A stretch of DNA of 64,000 nt from JAGDMS01 sp050015455 (GTDB lineage: Bacteria > Desulfobacterota > Binatia > HRBIN30). A model generated the notes under the pieces. It was not told the DNA's origin and did not search any database. It saw only the letters and a program-made list of their open reading frames with translations. The position numbers and the translations under genes were made by a program. How positions within the stretch are numbered: the stretch's first letter is position 1; every line of letters starts with the position of its first letter. Positions 43,279 through 51,865 of the stretch are shown here, in pieces. The stretch covers positions 7,025-71,024 of the forward strand of contig JBEKBJ010000010.1 in NCBI GenBank assembly GCA_050015455.1, in the 5' to 3' direction.

Positions 43279-43781
43279 CGGCATGGTCTTGGAGGCTGCC
43301 CTCAACCCGCCATCAAGGCGCTACAACCGAGATGCCGTCCTTTTTCGATGACCGCTGTTCCGTCAGCGTAACAGCTTTCGCCAATGGGGGCGCCTACGTT
43401 CGGCGCACACGCTTTGGTACCCGCCTTGCTGAGAGTGTAGAGAAGCGAGATTTTGGTGGGCTGCACCTGCCCCCGCGGTCCGCCATATGGGAGGGGCGGG
43501 AAGTGTAACTTCCGTTCGCGAGCAGCCGCCTCCGCGCGCGTTTCCTCTGAATTTGAGCGCCCGCTCCCGTCTCGCCTCCCCCGTTTCCGCCCCTCGTGCC
43601 GGCTGGAAGCCGGCGCTACGAAGTGATGGGCAGGGTAGCAACTCGTCGGGTATGGCGGAAATCTTTCTGTCGTGCGTTCTGCTTCCAACTGGCTTGGAAA
43701 TCAGCTAAATAAGACCGGGTTGCTAAGAGTGTCTCGGATAGCAGACGGTATTCCGATCGTGCACTCGAAAGGAGGGATAGT
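43279..43781. other. Intergenic region with two palindromic repeat types, no clear gene
   Basis: About 500 bp with no recognised gene. It contains a GC-rich element (CCTGCCCCCGCGGTCCGCCA with GGGAGGGGCGGG, about 43468-43507). It also contains a hairpin GCCGGCT-GGA-AGCCGGC at 43598-43614 within a TGGAAGCCGGCGCTACG repeat. Open frames here read through these repeats and are not believed. Confidence 0.5.
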
Positions 43782-44099
43782 ATGCGAGGCGAGTTGAGGC
43801 TGAGTGATCTCAAGAAACGAGAGTACACCAGTAGCAGATTAATGAACGTCAAGATCCCGGCTTACGTTAGTGATGCGATCCAGAAGGTCGCCAATGACTT
43901 AGGCGCATCCAAGACCGAGGTGGTCATCGCATTGCTGAACGAAGGGCTCGATGCCGCGTCCACCGCGCTCAAGGGAGTTCGTCCGAAGGCTGGCCCGAAG
44001 CTGTGCGCCATCCCCGGCTGTAAACGGCCGCACGTCGCACGCGGCTACTGCGCTAATCACTACCAGGCGGCGCGTCGCGGCAGGCTGGATCAGACTTAG
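43782..44099 (+). CDS. Small DNA-binding-type protein: ribbon-helix-helix-like plus Cys/His finger
   Basis: The 105-residue product has a ribbon-helix-helix-like part (MNVKIPAYVSDAIQKVANDL, then GASKTEVVIALLNEGLDAA). A C-terminal zinc-type motif follows: CAIPGCKRPHVARGYCANHY (Cys-x4-Cys-x9-Cys-x2-His). An excellent ribosome site, AAAGGAGGGATAGT, precedes the ATG, suggesting high expression. The combination suggests a small transcription regulator; no target is visible. Confidence 0.65.
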   Translation: MRGELRLSDLKKREYTSSRLMNVKIPAYVSDAIQKVANDLGASKTEVVIALLNEGLDAASTALKGVRPKAGPKLCAIPGCKRPHVARGYCANHYQAARRGRLDQT

Positions 44100-44193
44100 G
44101 GCTGAGCGGCGGCGCGGCTTGCTGTTTGGCCCTCCGCGAGAAAGCTGCGGCAAAGCGGTAGCGGTAATTCCGCGGCGTCGAGTCGCGTCCGCA

Positions 44194-45261
44194 TCAGCTA
44201 GGGCCATAGTAGCGATGGCGTTTGATCGCGATTTCCCGCTCCAGGTAGAAGATCTCGATCTTTTCGAACTTACTGTCCTTGCGGATGAACTTGTGGCCGC
44301 GTAAGGTCGCGGCGACGACGCCGAGGTCGGGGCGGCCCGGGTACTCACGCGTGCCACGGATCTCCGTCGTCGCAAATATGGTATCGCCCGCGAATACAGG
44401 CGCCGTGTGTCGGCCCGAGGGGTAGATGATGTCGCCGAGCGCGTTGTCGGCGACATCGGGGCACGATAACCCCAGACACAAATTGAACGGGATGCCGCCG
44501 TAAACGACGAGTTGCCCACCGAGATACTTCTGCGGCTGCAAGTCGATCAAGTACTGATTGCAGTGGACCTGCGAGGTGTTGTCGAGCGTGGCGGTCAGCG
44601 CCACGTGCTCGGTGGTCACGACGCGGCCGCGCGAATGTTCGATGATGTCTCCCGGGACAAAATTCTCGAAATAGGTGTCGTTGCTGGTCAGGTGCGCCAA
44701 CTCGGCATAACCGCGGCGGGCATCATATGCCGGCAATTGTAGCTCGCACGGGATGGGCGGGACTGTGTCCAGGGCCCCGTCAAGCACCTCCGCTTTCGGA
44801 TTTCGTTTCCACACCTGAACCTTACGTTCGTATGTGAGGACGACTTCCTGCTTCTGGTTGCGGCCGGTCGTCTGCACGTGTACCACGCCGCGGTCAGGCT
44901 CGCGGCTGGACGGCTTCAGGCCCAAGACGGTCGACGCGACCTCGAGGGTGTCGCCGATGTACACCGGAGCGCCGAAGCGCATGTTGATGTACTCGAGATT
45001 GGCGCGCGCGTTCTCCGAAATGTCCTCAACGCTCTGACTGAAGACGACGTTCATCACCAGCCCGGGCGGCACCACCAGGCCGGCGAAGCCGTACAGTTCC
45101 GCGTAACGGCGGTTCTTGTGCAGCGGGTTGGCCGTCATGTCATACTCGGTGAAGGCGTTGAAGAGACCTTCCGTGACCGTCTTGCCGACCTTGTGCCGGA
45201 ACGTCTGCCCGACGCGGAAATCCTCCAGAAAGTTCCCTTTGTGTTTCTTGATCACTGCCAT
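44194..45261 (-). CDS. MaoC-family dehydratase with two hotdog domains
   Basis: The 355-residue protein starts MAVIKKHKGNFLEDFRVGQT. The first hotdog (about 10-160) has FTEYDMTANPLHKNRRYAEL with GLVVPPGLVMN, the R-specific hydratase pattern. The second (about 190-345) has YFENFVPGDIIEHSRGRVVT, TTEHVALTATLDNTSQVHCN and HTAPVFAGDTIFATTEIRGT. Such double proteins include mesaconyl-CoA hydratases and R-enoyl-CoA hydratases; the substrate is not fixed here. It is a single gene, possibly preceded by a very small overlapping frame. Confidence 0.83.
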   Translation of the reverse strand: MAVIKKHKGNFLEDFRVGQTFRHKVGKTVTEGLFNAFTEYDMTANPLHKNRRYAELYGFAGLVVPPGLVMNVVFSQSVEDISENARANLEYINMRFGAPVYIGDTLEVASTVLGLKPSSREPDRGVVHVQTTGRNQKQEVVLTYERKVQVWKRNPKAEVLDGALDTVPPIPCELQLPAYDARRGYAELAHLTSNDTYFENFVPGDIIEHSRGRVVTTEHVALTATLDNTSQVHCNQYLIDLQPQKYLGGQLVVYGGIPFNLCLGLSCPDVADNALGDIIYPSGRHTAPVFAGDTIFATTEIRGTREYPGRPDLGVVAATLRGHKFIRKDSKFEKIEIFYLEREIAIKRHRYYGPS

Positions 45262-45374
45262 GAATGTCTCCGAAGGGGAGATGCTCGCTCTAAAAAATCC
45301 ATGATCGCAAGCACGCGCTGTGGTGTCAATGCGAACTCGGCGCAGGGGTGCAGGTGCAGCCCAAGGGCCTCCAT
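45252..45374 (-). CDS. Possible 40-residue leader frame overlapping the MaoC start
   Basis: The frame reads MEALGLHLHPCAEFALTPQR and ends HSWQ, with its stop inside the ATGGCAGTGA that starts the MaoC gene. The overlap would couple translation. An upstream in-frame stretch to a stop at about 45421 (SLPTDDIPGRVANL) extends it without a start, so it may instead be the remnant C-terminus of a lost gene. No family is recognised. Confidence 0.25.
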   Translation of the reverse strand: MEALGLHLHPCAEFALTPQRVLAIMDFLERASPLRRHSWQ

Positions 45375-45554
45375 GAGATTGGCAACGCGCCCGGGTATGT
45401 CATCTGTTGGCAGGGACCATCATGCTGGTGAAAGTGACCGAGCCGGTGGGCTACGCGGCTGGTGTCGACTCCAAACCGCCGCGCTCTGCTTGCTTCTGAG
45501 CGACTACCCCCCCCCGGTAGTTGGCGCTTGGGTTACAAGTGAGAGCCTGCTACT

Positions 45555-46193
45555 GTGCTTGGCGTGCGCGAGACCGGATGTGGGTTGGCGTTCGTCGCGG
45601 GCGCCATATTGGTCATGACTTCAGGCATATTCACGGCTATGGCCCAGCCGGTTGAAGACTTGGATGAGCCGCCTGAAACCGTGCAGCGGACGGGTAGAAG
45701 CACCGAAGCTAACCTCAAGACGAGGGCAGAGATCAAGAGCAGTAGCGCGGCTGAGCGGCGCGTGCCTTGCGACCAGGTGATCTCGCAGGTAGACCGTGAG
45801 AGCTACACGCATCCACGCCACGCGGTCGAGATGTCCGTTGTCGCCAAAAATCTCGATACTAATGTAGTGTGGGTTGAACGCTGCATGGTGGCGTACGGCA
45901 GGCAACCGAGGCGGCCAAGCGCCCAGAGCGTGGAATCGAAAGAGAAACGCCTGGAGAGCTTGGAAGAGGACGAACCGGAGGAGCGCGCGCCCGAGGAGAT
46001 TGAGGAGGCGGGTGCTCGCTACCAACGTGAGTTGCGCGAAAAACGGCTCCGCGAGGGCAGTCAGGCCACGTCACCCGGGGAGGGTGAGGAGCCGAATGCT
46101 TCCTATCTACGTGCGTTGCGCCAACAACAGGAACGTGAGTTACGCCAACAACAGCTCCGCGAGGGCATTCGGGCCACGCCAGGGGTTGAATGA
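45555..46193 (+). CDS. Secreted or membrane-attached protein with charged coiled-coil tail, unknown
   Basis: The 212-residue product begins with a hydrophobic signal-like segment (GLAFVAGAILVMTSGIFTAM). The middle has two Cys (RVPCDQVISQVD, VERCMVAYG) that may pair. The last 90 residues are highly charged and contain two related units, YQRELREKRLREGSQAT and YLRALRQQQERELRQQQLRE, followed by GIRATPG. GTG start without a strong ribosome site. No family is recognised. It is followed 18 bp later by gpmA. Confidence 0.5.
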   Translation: MLGVRETGCGLAFVAGAILVMTSGIFTAMAQPVEDLDEPPETVQRTGRSTEANLKTRAEIKSSSAAERRVPCDQVISQVDRESYTHPRHAVEMSVVAKNLDTNVVWVERCMVAYGRQPRRPSAQSVESKEKRLESLEEDEPEERAPEEIEEAGARYQRELREKRLREGSQATSPGEGEEPNASYLRALRQQQERELRQQQLREGIRATPGVE

Positions 46194-46211
46194 GGATCGC
46201 TTCCACTAAAG

Positions 46212-46826
46212 ATGGCCCTGCTCGTTTTGGTTCGCCACGGTGAATCGCAATGGAACCTGGAAAACCGCTTCACCGGCTGGACGGACATCCCGTTGACGGA
46301 TAAAGGCAGGGAGGAAGCACGGCGGGCCGGACAAAAGATCCGCGACATCCACTTCGACCAAGCGTATACGTCGGTCCTCCAACGCGCCACCGAGACCCTC
46401 GACATCATGCTCAAGGTAATCGGCCAGGAAGGCATCCCGGTGGCGTACGACCGCGCGCTCAACGAGCGCCACTACGGCGATCTGCAGGGGCTGAACAAGG
46501 CCGAGACGGCAGAGAAGTTCGGAAAGAAGCAGGTGCACCTGTGGCGCCGCAGCTACGACGTGGCCCCTCCTGGAGGCGAAAGCCTGGAAGATACCGCAGC
46601 CCGTACGCTGCCGTACTTCGAAGCCCACATCCTACCCGACCTGGGCGCCGGAAAGAACGTGCTGGTCTCCGCCCATGGCAACAGCCTGCGGTCCATCGTC
46701 ATGCAGCTCGATAAATTGACCCGACAACAAGTCATGGAGCTGAATCTCGCCACCGGAGTGCCCATCGTCTACGACTTCAGTCCAGATCTACAAATTATCT
46801 CTAAGAAGATCCTGGACGATTGTTAA
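46212..46826 (+). CDS. gpmA: 2,3-bisphosphoglycerate-dependent phosphoglycerate mutase
   Basis: This glycolytic enzyme interconverts 3- and 2-phosphoglycerate. The 204-residue protein has the phosphohistidine motif LVLVRHGESQWNLENRFTGW (His9), TDIPLTDKGREEA, ALNERHYGDLQGLNKAETAE and the second His in VLVSAHGNSLRSIV. It is the short form of the family (about 200 rather than 250 residues). The start has GAGGATCG some distance upstream. Confidence 0.92.
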   Translation: MALLVLVRHGESQWNLENRFTGWTDIPLTDKGREEARRAGQKIRDIHFDQAYTSVLQRATETLDIMLKVIGQEGIPVAYDRALNERHYGDLQGLNKAETAEKFGKKQVHLWRRSYDVAPPGGESLEDTAARTLPYFEAHILPDLGAGKNVLVSAHGNSLRSIVMQLDKLTRQQVMELNLATGVPIVYDFSPDLQIISKKILDDC

Positions 46827-46920
46827 GCATGTACTGCAGCTGTTGAGAGCGGCTTCTTGCTCAGTCGGGATTCGATTAGACCGCAGACGGCTGGGCAAAA
46901 ACGCCGCCCAAAAGTCGGCA

Positions 46921-47005
46921 GCATGCAAGATTTTCATTGCATGGGAGCAGATTCCCATGCTAACGTAGCGCCCGGTTTGAGTGGTAGAGAGGGCTGCAAG
47001 CCCTC
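46921..47005 (+). other. Three closely spaced hairpins, two mutually exclusive
   Basis: CATGCAA (46922-46928) pairs with TTGCATG (46937-46943). GCATGGGA (46939-46946) pairs with TCCCATGC (46953-46960). The two perfect stems share bases 46939-46943, so only one can form. A third, GAGGGCT-GCA-AGCCCTC, is at 46989-47005. They lie between gpmA and the small gene at 47067 and could be a leader RNA switch or a terminator/antiterminator. Confidence 0.45.
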
Positions 47006-47066
47006 CTGGCACTCGATGGTCTGCGACCGCAGCGGGGACTAACGCGAGATCGGAGATGCGAGAGTA

Positions 47067-47354
47067 ATGAAGTTCCTGTTGCAAGAGGCGAGCGAGGCGC
47101 ATGTTCGCCCCACGTTGAAGCCCGAGGAACGGTTGCTATTGGCCGTGGTGGAATCGGCATACTGGGACTTGCACAGTCCAGATCCGCTGCGGCGCCGGAC
47201 CGCGCGCCTCTACTTCCTCGACGAGCACGACAACCACACCTTCAGTTTCGTTTCCATCTGCCAGCACTTCAATTGGTCGCCTGCGTCAATCCGCTCCCAA
47301 CTCAACACGCTGTTAAGCATGGACGGTGCAGCGGGCTCGGCGCACGCCTGTTGA
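47067..47354 (+). CDS. Small conserved-type protein of unknown function
   Basis: The 95-residue protein contains KPEERLLLAVVESAYWDLHS and HTFSFVSICQHFNWSPASIR followed by SQL. This resembles a family of small deltaproteobacterial proteins (ERRLxLAVLExA ... FSFxxICxxLGxxPxxxRxxL) with a helix-turn-helix-like end. The function is not known. It has a GC-rich upstream leader with hairpins. Confidence 0.55.
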   Translation: MKFLLQEASEAHVRPTLKPEERLLLAVVESAYWDLHSPDPLRRRTARLYFLDEHDNHTFSFVSICQHFNWSPASIRSQLNTLLSMDGAAGSAHAC

Positions 47355-47385
47355 GCGCCTTTACATTGCACTCCTGTGGCCGTCC

Positions 47386-47922
47386 TCACAATGGAAAGGG
47401 CCGTTCGAGAAGTACCTCACCGCGCGCATTCAGCACGTACACGGTGACCGTGTCGAATGGCGGCTGGCCAGGCGGGTGTTGGAGCGTGGCGCTGACCCGC
47501 GTCCAGCTCAAGGTGAGCTGGACGGGTTCTCCGGTCGGCGGAGTTCCGCCCCGGAAATGACCGCCGGCTGTCACGGCAGCGCTCGCCTGTCCCGGCCACA
47601 CCGCCCAGAGCTTCGGTACCACATGCGCGTTGCGGGCCAGTATGTACACGTAGCAATCGACAGTGGCATGCGCCGTCAGACGAAGCCGCAGCGACAGGTT
47701 CAAGCGTTCGAGCTCCGAGCTTTTCTCGCTGCGTGCGGAGAAGGCGCTCACGTCGATGAGCGGTGGGGCGATGTCGGCGACTTCGCTGGTGGGCCGCGGT
47801 TCGTTACGCCGCTCGGTGGCACGGAAGGTCAGATAGCCAAGGCCCGCGGCCACGGCCACGAGAGCCGTGTATGCCAAAGAATTGATGAGGCGCCGCCGGT
47901 GTGGCGCCAGCGATTGGAACAT
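47386..47922 (-). CDS. Single-span membrane protein with a DUF4384-like beta domain
   Basis: The protein has about 178 residues. A membrane helix (INSLAYTALVAVAAGLGYLT) is followed by an extracytoplasmic domain with LNLSLRLRLTAHATVDCYVY, ILARNAHVVPKLWAVWPGQA and DTVTVYVLNARGEVLLERPF. The pattern resembles DUF4384-type domains. The start is set at ATG 47922 (MFQSLAPHRRR); a start 19 codons upstream is possible. Function unknown. Confidence 0.5.
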   Translation of the reverse strand: MFQSLAPHRRRLINSLAYTALVAVAAGLGYLTFRATERRNEPRPTSEVADIAPPLIDVSAFSARSEKSSELERLNLSLRLRLTAHATVDCYVYILARNAHVVPKLWAVWPGQASAAVTAGGHFRGGTPPTGEPVQLTLSWTRVSATLQHPPGQPPFDTVTVYVLNARGEVLLERPFPL

Positions 47923-48065
47923 TGGGTGCAGACTAAGTCGAACTGCGACCAAGTGCAAATTGCGGCTCTTGCACCGCATGGCAGCCTCTTGTCCCGCTTG
48001 TGGTTGGTTACAGCCGGCTCACCGGTTCGCTGGCTCCCTGCGGCGAGGTTTGATAAGGTGAATTC

Positions 48066-48824
48066 ATGTTCGCCCCGTGGTTGACCGCCGGCTTGGTCGT
48101 CCTCATCCTGATCGTCAGCGGTGTCAAAATCGTGCGCGAGTACGAACGGGCCGTCGTCTTCCGCTTAGGACGGCTGATGCCGTCGCGCGGGCCGGGGATC
48201 ATCTATGTCATCCCGTTGGTCGAGCAGTTCACGCGGCTCGATCTGCGAACCCTGACGCTCAATGTCCCATCACAAGACGTGATTACACGCGACAACGTGT
48301 CCGTGAAGGTGAGCGCCGTGCTGTATTTCCGCGTGGTCGAGGCGAACCGCGCCGTGCTCGAAGTGCAGAATTATCTCTACGCCACCTCGCAAATCGCCCA
48401 GACGACGCTACGCAGTGTTTGTGGCCAGGCGCATTTGGACGAGCTGCTGGCCGAGCGCGACAAGTTCAACGCGCGTCTACAAGACATCATCGACGCCCAC
48501 ACCGAGCCCTGGGGCGTGAAGGTGGTGCTCGTCGAGGTGAAGCAGATCGATTTGCCGGCCGACATGCAGCGCACGATCGCCCGGCAGGCGGAGGCGGAGC
48601 GGCTCCGGCGCGCCAAGGTGATCAATGCCGAGGGCGAGTACCAGGCGGCGGTGCGCCTGAGTGAAGCTGCCTCGATCATGGAGCCACACGCCATGGCGAT
48701 TCAGCTGCGCATGCTGCAGGCGTTGTCCCAGGTCGGTACCGAAAAGAATCGCACCGTTATTCTGCCGATCCCGATCGACGTGGTGCGGGCGTTGATGCAA
48801 CGCGCGACCCGCCAGGACAGCTGA
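48066..48824 (+). CDS. Slipin (SPFH/Band 7 membrane protein)
   Basis: The 252-residue protein has an N-terminal membrane anchor (LTAGLVVLILIVSGVKIV) and an SPFH domain: EYERAVVFRLGRLMPSRGPG, IIYVIPLVEQFTRLDLRTLT, VPSQDVITRDNVSVKVSAVL. A coiled-coil with LPADMQRTIARQAEAERLRR, AKVINAEGEYQAA follows. Slipins form ring-like assemblies that organise membranes and often partner with NfeD or a protease. No NfeD gene is adjacent here. AAGGTGAATTC precedes the ATG. Confidence 0.9.
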   Translation: MFAPWLTAGLVVLILIVSGVKIVREYERAVVFRLGRLMPSRGPGIIYVIPLVEQFTRLDLRTLTLNVPSQDVITRDNVSVKVSAVLYFRVVEANRAVLEVQNYLYATSQIAQTTLRSVCGQAHLDELLAERDKFNARLQDIIDAHTEPWGVKVVLVEVKQIDLPADMQRTIARQAEAERLRRAKVINAEGEYQAAVRLSEAASIMEPHAMAIQLRMLQALSQVGTEKNRTVILPIPIDVVRALMQRATRQDS

Positions 48825-48879
48825 GGGCGCCCCGTCCCCCCTTTGCCGCAATCCTCACAAACGGGTAACGAGATAGTAT

Positions 48880-50220
48880 ATGGTCCTTTCGCCCGAGGTC
48901 TATGCGCGCCGCCGGCGCGCGTTCATGGAACGGATCGACCCGCGGGCGGCCGCGGTGTTCCCCGCCGCACCAGTAGCGGCGCGATCCGATGATGTCGAAC
49001 ACCGCTATCGCCAGGACAGCGATCTGCTGTATCTGACCGGATTTCAGGAGCCCGAGGCCGTGTGTCTCCTGCTGCCCGCTCACCCCAAAGAGGAATTCAT
49101 CCTGTTCGTGCAGCCGCGCGATCCGGAGCGGGAAACGTGGACGGGCCGGCGCGCCGGAGTGGAAGGCGCGCTGGAGATCTTCGGCGCAGAGGCGGCGTAC
49201 ACGATCGACAAGCTCGATGAGAAAATTGGCGAATACGTCAGCGAGCGGGATCAGTTGTACTATGCCTTCGGTCGCGACGGCGCCTTCAATGACCGTGTGG
49301 TGCGTTGGATGCGGCAGTGGCGGATGACGCGCCCGCGAAGCGGGACCGGACCGGCCGCTGTCGTCGATCCCGGTGAGGTCCTGCACGAGCTGCGTTTGCG
49401 CAAGAGCGATGAGGAGCTGGCCTGCATGCGTGCGGCGATCGCGATCTCCGGCGAAGCCCATGCCACGGCGATACGCGCGGCGCGCGCCGGGGTGTACGAG
49501 CATGAGATCGAGGCCTTGCTCGACTACACGTTTCGGCGCAGGGGCGCCACGGGCCCGGCATACCCGTCGATTGTGGCCTCCGGACCGAACGCGACGGTGT
49601 TGCACTACACCGCCAACGATCGCCAGCTCCAACCAGGAGAATTGCTGCTGATCGACGCGGGAGCCGAGTACAGCGGCTACTGTGCCGACATCACGCGCAC
49701 CTTTCCGCTGGCAGCCCAATTCACGGCTGCGCAGCGCGCCATCTACTCTCTCGTCTTGCGCGCGCAGCTGGCGGCGATCGAACTCATCCGCCCGGGGGCG
49801 CGCCATGAGGACGTGCACAAGCGCGCCCTCGAAGTGATGGTCGATGGTCTGATCGAGCTGAAACTGCTCAGCGGCGAGCGCGAGGAGATCATCACCAAGG
49901 AGCTGTACAAGCCGTTTTACATGCACCGGACCAGCCACTGGCTGGGGATGGATGTGCACGATGCCGGCAAGTACAAAGTGGAAGGGGCCTCACGCCTGCT
50001 TGAGCCCGGCATGGTGATGACCGTCGAGCCCGGCATCTACATCGGCGCGGACGGGACGGATGTTGAGCCGCAGTACCATGGTATTGGCGTGCGCATCGAA
50101 GATGACGTTCTGGTCACGCCTGACGGGCATGAGGTTATGTCGGCCGCCGTTCCGAAACAACCAGAGGAAATCGAGGCGCTGCGTTCTTCTCCCTCACCCC
50201 TTGGGAGAGGGCTGGGGTGA
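48880..50220 (+). CDS. pepP: Xaa-Pro aminopeptidase (aminopeptidase P)
   Basis: The 446-residue metallopeptidase removes an N-terminal residue next to proline. The N-domain reads VYARRRRAFMERIDPRAAAV and DLLYLTGFQEPEAVCLLLPA. The pita-bread catalytic domain shows LLIDAGAEYSGYCADITRTF (metal Asp pair), MHRTSHWLGMDVHDAGKYKV (His) and GMVMTVEPGIYI (Glu), and ends near RIEDDVLVTPDGHEVMS. The last residues (SSPSPLGRGLG) and stop come from a palindromic repeat rather than from the family sequence. Confidence 0.92.
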   Translation: MVLSPEVYARRRRAFMERIDPRAAAVFPAAPVAARSDDVEHRYRQDSDLLYLTGFQEPEAVCLLLPAHPKEEFILFVQPRDPERETWTGRRAGVEGALEIFGAEAAYTIDKLDEKIGEYVSERDQLYYAFGRDGAFNDRVVRWMRQWRMTRPRSGTGPAAVVDPGEVLHELRLRKSDEELACMRAAIAISGEAHATAIRAARAGVYEHEIEALLDYTFRRRGATGPAYPSIVASGPNATVLHYTANDRQLQPGELLLIDAGAEYSGYCADITRTFPLAAQFTAAQRAIYSLVLRAQLAAIELIRPGARHEDVHKRALEVMVDGLIELKLLSGEREEIITKELYKPFYMHRTSHWLGMDVHDAGKYKVEGASRLLEPGMVMTVEPGIYIGADGTDVEPQYHGIGVRIEDDVLVTPDGHEVMSAAVPKQPEEIEALRSSPSPLGRGLG

Positions 50221-50223
50221 GGG
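50191..50223. terminator. Palindromic element serving as a two-way end between convergent genes
   Basis: CCCTCACCCC (50191-50200) pairs perfectly with GGGGTGAGGG (50214-50223). The hairpin covers the pepP stop and is 5 bp from the stop of the convergent carboxypeptidase gene. It is a clean copy of the dispersed GC-rich element. It may terminate both transcripts, though no T-run follows. Confidence 0.6.
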
Positions 50224-50227
50224 CCAC

Positions 50228-51403
50228 TCAGAACAGCCGGTCCCAGAGCGACGTCTGCTTCTCGATTTTGTCTGCCGCCAGTGCCGGCACCTTACCGACG
50301 ATCGCGTCCCCATCCTTTACCACCACTTGCCCAACCTCGGTGTTGGCATTCAGGGGCGCGCTCACTTTGGCCGGCAGCGCCAGCTCGAGTGAGAAGCTCC
50401 GTTTCTCACTGCGCTTGGCGAGCACGGCCACATCACCGCCGGCGATGACGCGGACAAAATGTGGATTACCGCCATCCACCGCCACGTCGTTGGCAACGAT
50501 GTCTCCTTTCTTGACTGCGACGAGCGCCTTGTACTCGGCGAATCCCCGGTTGAGCAGCACCGCGGCCTGACTGAAGCAGTCGCGTTTCTGCGGCGCCCCC
50601 ATGATCACGGAGATGAGCCGCAACCCCTCCCGCTTGGCGGTGGCGGTGACGTTGAAACCCGCCTCGGCATAGTAGCCTGTCTTGAGGCCGTCCACCCAGC
50701 TGGTCTCGCGGACTAGACGGTTGGTGTTCGTGAGCGTCATCGTGCCGTTGCGGAAGGGAGCTTCCTTGGTGCCGGCCCATTTCATGATGTCGGGAAAGTT
50801 CACCAACTCGCTCGCTACCGTGGCCAAATCGTAGGCACTGGTCATGTCCGCACGTTGGCCTTTGCCCGGCGGCAGACCATGCACGCTGTGGTACACGGTG
50901 TCGTGCATCCCAAGCTCCTTGGCGCGGTCGTTCATGAGGTCGACGAACGCCTCGCTCGAGCCGGCCACGGCTTCCGCTACCGCCACAGCCGCATCGTTGG
51001 CAGAGTGAATGGCGATGGCCTGCATCATCTCGGCAAGCGAAAACACCTCACCTTGCTTCAGGTACACCTGTGAACCGCCGATCTTGCTGGCCCAAGCGGA
51101 AGTCGGGATGGGATCATCCCAGTGCAAGCTGCCGTCGCGCACGCGCTCGGCGACGATCAGCATGAGCATCATCTTGGTCATCGAGGCGGGTGGTCCCTGG
51201 CGGTGCGGATCTTTTTCAAACAGCACTGTCCTTGAGGCGGCGTCCATCAGGATCGCGGAGCGATACAGTTCCGCGCTCGCCGTAGCCGGCCTGTCTTCGG
51301 CCGGATGCCCCGCGATACGGCGGGCATCGGCGCGTCCCGCCGTCAACGCCAGACCCGATAACACCACCGCCGCCGCCACCCACCTGCACCGCACGCGCCT
51401 CAT
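50228..51403 (-). CDS. dacC: D-alanyl-D-alanine carboxypeptidase, PBP5/6 type
   Basis: The 391-residue enzyme trims the terminal D-Ala from peptidoglycan stem peptides in the periplasm. It has a signal peptide (MRRVRCRWVAAAVVLSGLAL). All three active-site motifs are present: SxxK in GPPASMTKMMLML, SxN in AIHSANDAAVAVAE and KTG in VDGLKTGYYAEAG. The C-terminal beta domain follows. Strong GGAGGAAC ribosome site. It is co-directional with the small gene at 51423, 19 bp away. Symbol by family resemblance only. Confidence 0.92.
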   Translation of the reverse strand: MRRVRCRWVAAAVVLSGLALTAGRADARRIAGHPAEDRPATASAELYRSAILMDAASRTVLFEKDPHRQGPPASMTKMMLMLIVAERVRDGSLHWDDPIPTSAWASKIGGSQVYLKQGEVFSLAEMMQAIAIHSANDAAVAVAEAVAGSSEAFVDLMNDRAKELGMHDTVYHSVHGLPPGKGQRADMTSAYDLATVASELVNFPDIMKWAGTKEAPFRNGTMTLTNTNRLVRETSWVDGLKTGYYAEAGFNVTATAKREGLRLISVIMGAPQKRDCFSQAAVLLNRGFAEYKALVAVKKGDIVANDVAVDGGNPHFVRVIAGGDVAVLAKRSEKRSFSLELALPAKVSAPLNANTEVGQVVVKDGDAIVGKVPALAADKIEKQTSLWDRLF

Positions 51404-51422
51404 GACTCTGTTCCTCCTGCAA

Positions 51423-51641
51423 TCACATCATCGCTTTGAGTTGCTCTTCGAGCATCGGCAGCCATTCGTCAATCGGCACCTCGGCGTCGACCACGATTTC
51501 GAACTTCCCATCGGGGAGGCGCCGGACGTTGCCCGGGACCTCCGGGTCCAGCGGGATGATCACCGCCTCACGCGAAATCCCCAGGCGCTCGAGAACGGTG
51601 AAGACCTTTTCGATTTCGTTCAGTGTGACGACGTTCAACAC
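51423..51641 (-). CDS. Small protein of unknown function upstream of the carboxypeptidase gene
   Basis: The 72-residue acidic protein contains IEKVFTVLERLGISREAVII, PDGKFEIVVDAEVPIDEWLP and MLEEQLKAMM. GTG start; no strong ribosome site is seen, so the start may be later. It ends 19 bp before the carboxypeptidase start and is probably co-transcribed. No family is recognised. Confidence 0.5.
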   Translation of the reverse strand: MLNVVTLNEIEKVFTVLERLGISREAVIIPLDPEVPGNVRRLPDGKFEIVVDAEVPIDEWLPMLEEQLKAMM

Positions 51642-51865
51642 GGGATACTGCGACCACCGACGCTGCCCGCACCGGCGAACCAGGCTGCAACCACCTCAAC
51701 AACTTCACCCAAACCCTGCATCAGCGCCATACGGAATTGTGCATCCGATGTATACCAGAACGCAGCCACGTCGTGAAGCGAAGTCCGGCGCGTTCGTATG
51801 GCGCTCTCGGGTTGCTCAAGCGGCTCCTCTGGCCTTCGCCATCTGAGCGCGGTATTCGAGAACGC

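Noticed and set aside
43302..43688. A minus-strand open frame of about 128 codons in the large intergenic region
   Set aside because: It reads through two palindromic repeats and has shadow-like composition.
45507..45515. A run of nine C that could be a phase-variable tract
   Set aside because: It lies outside any clear gene and about 40 bp upstream of a weakly supported start; no evidence that it changes expression.
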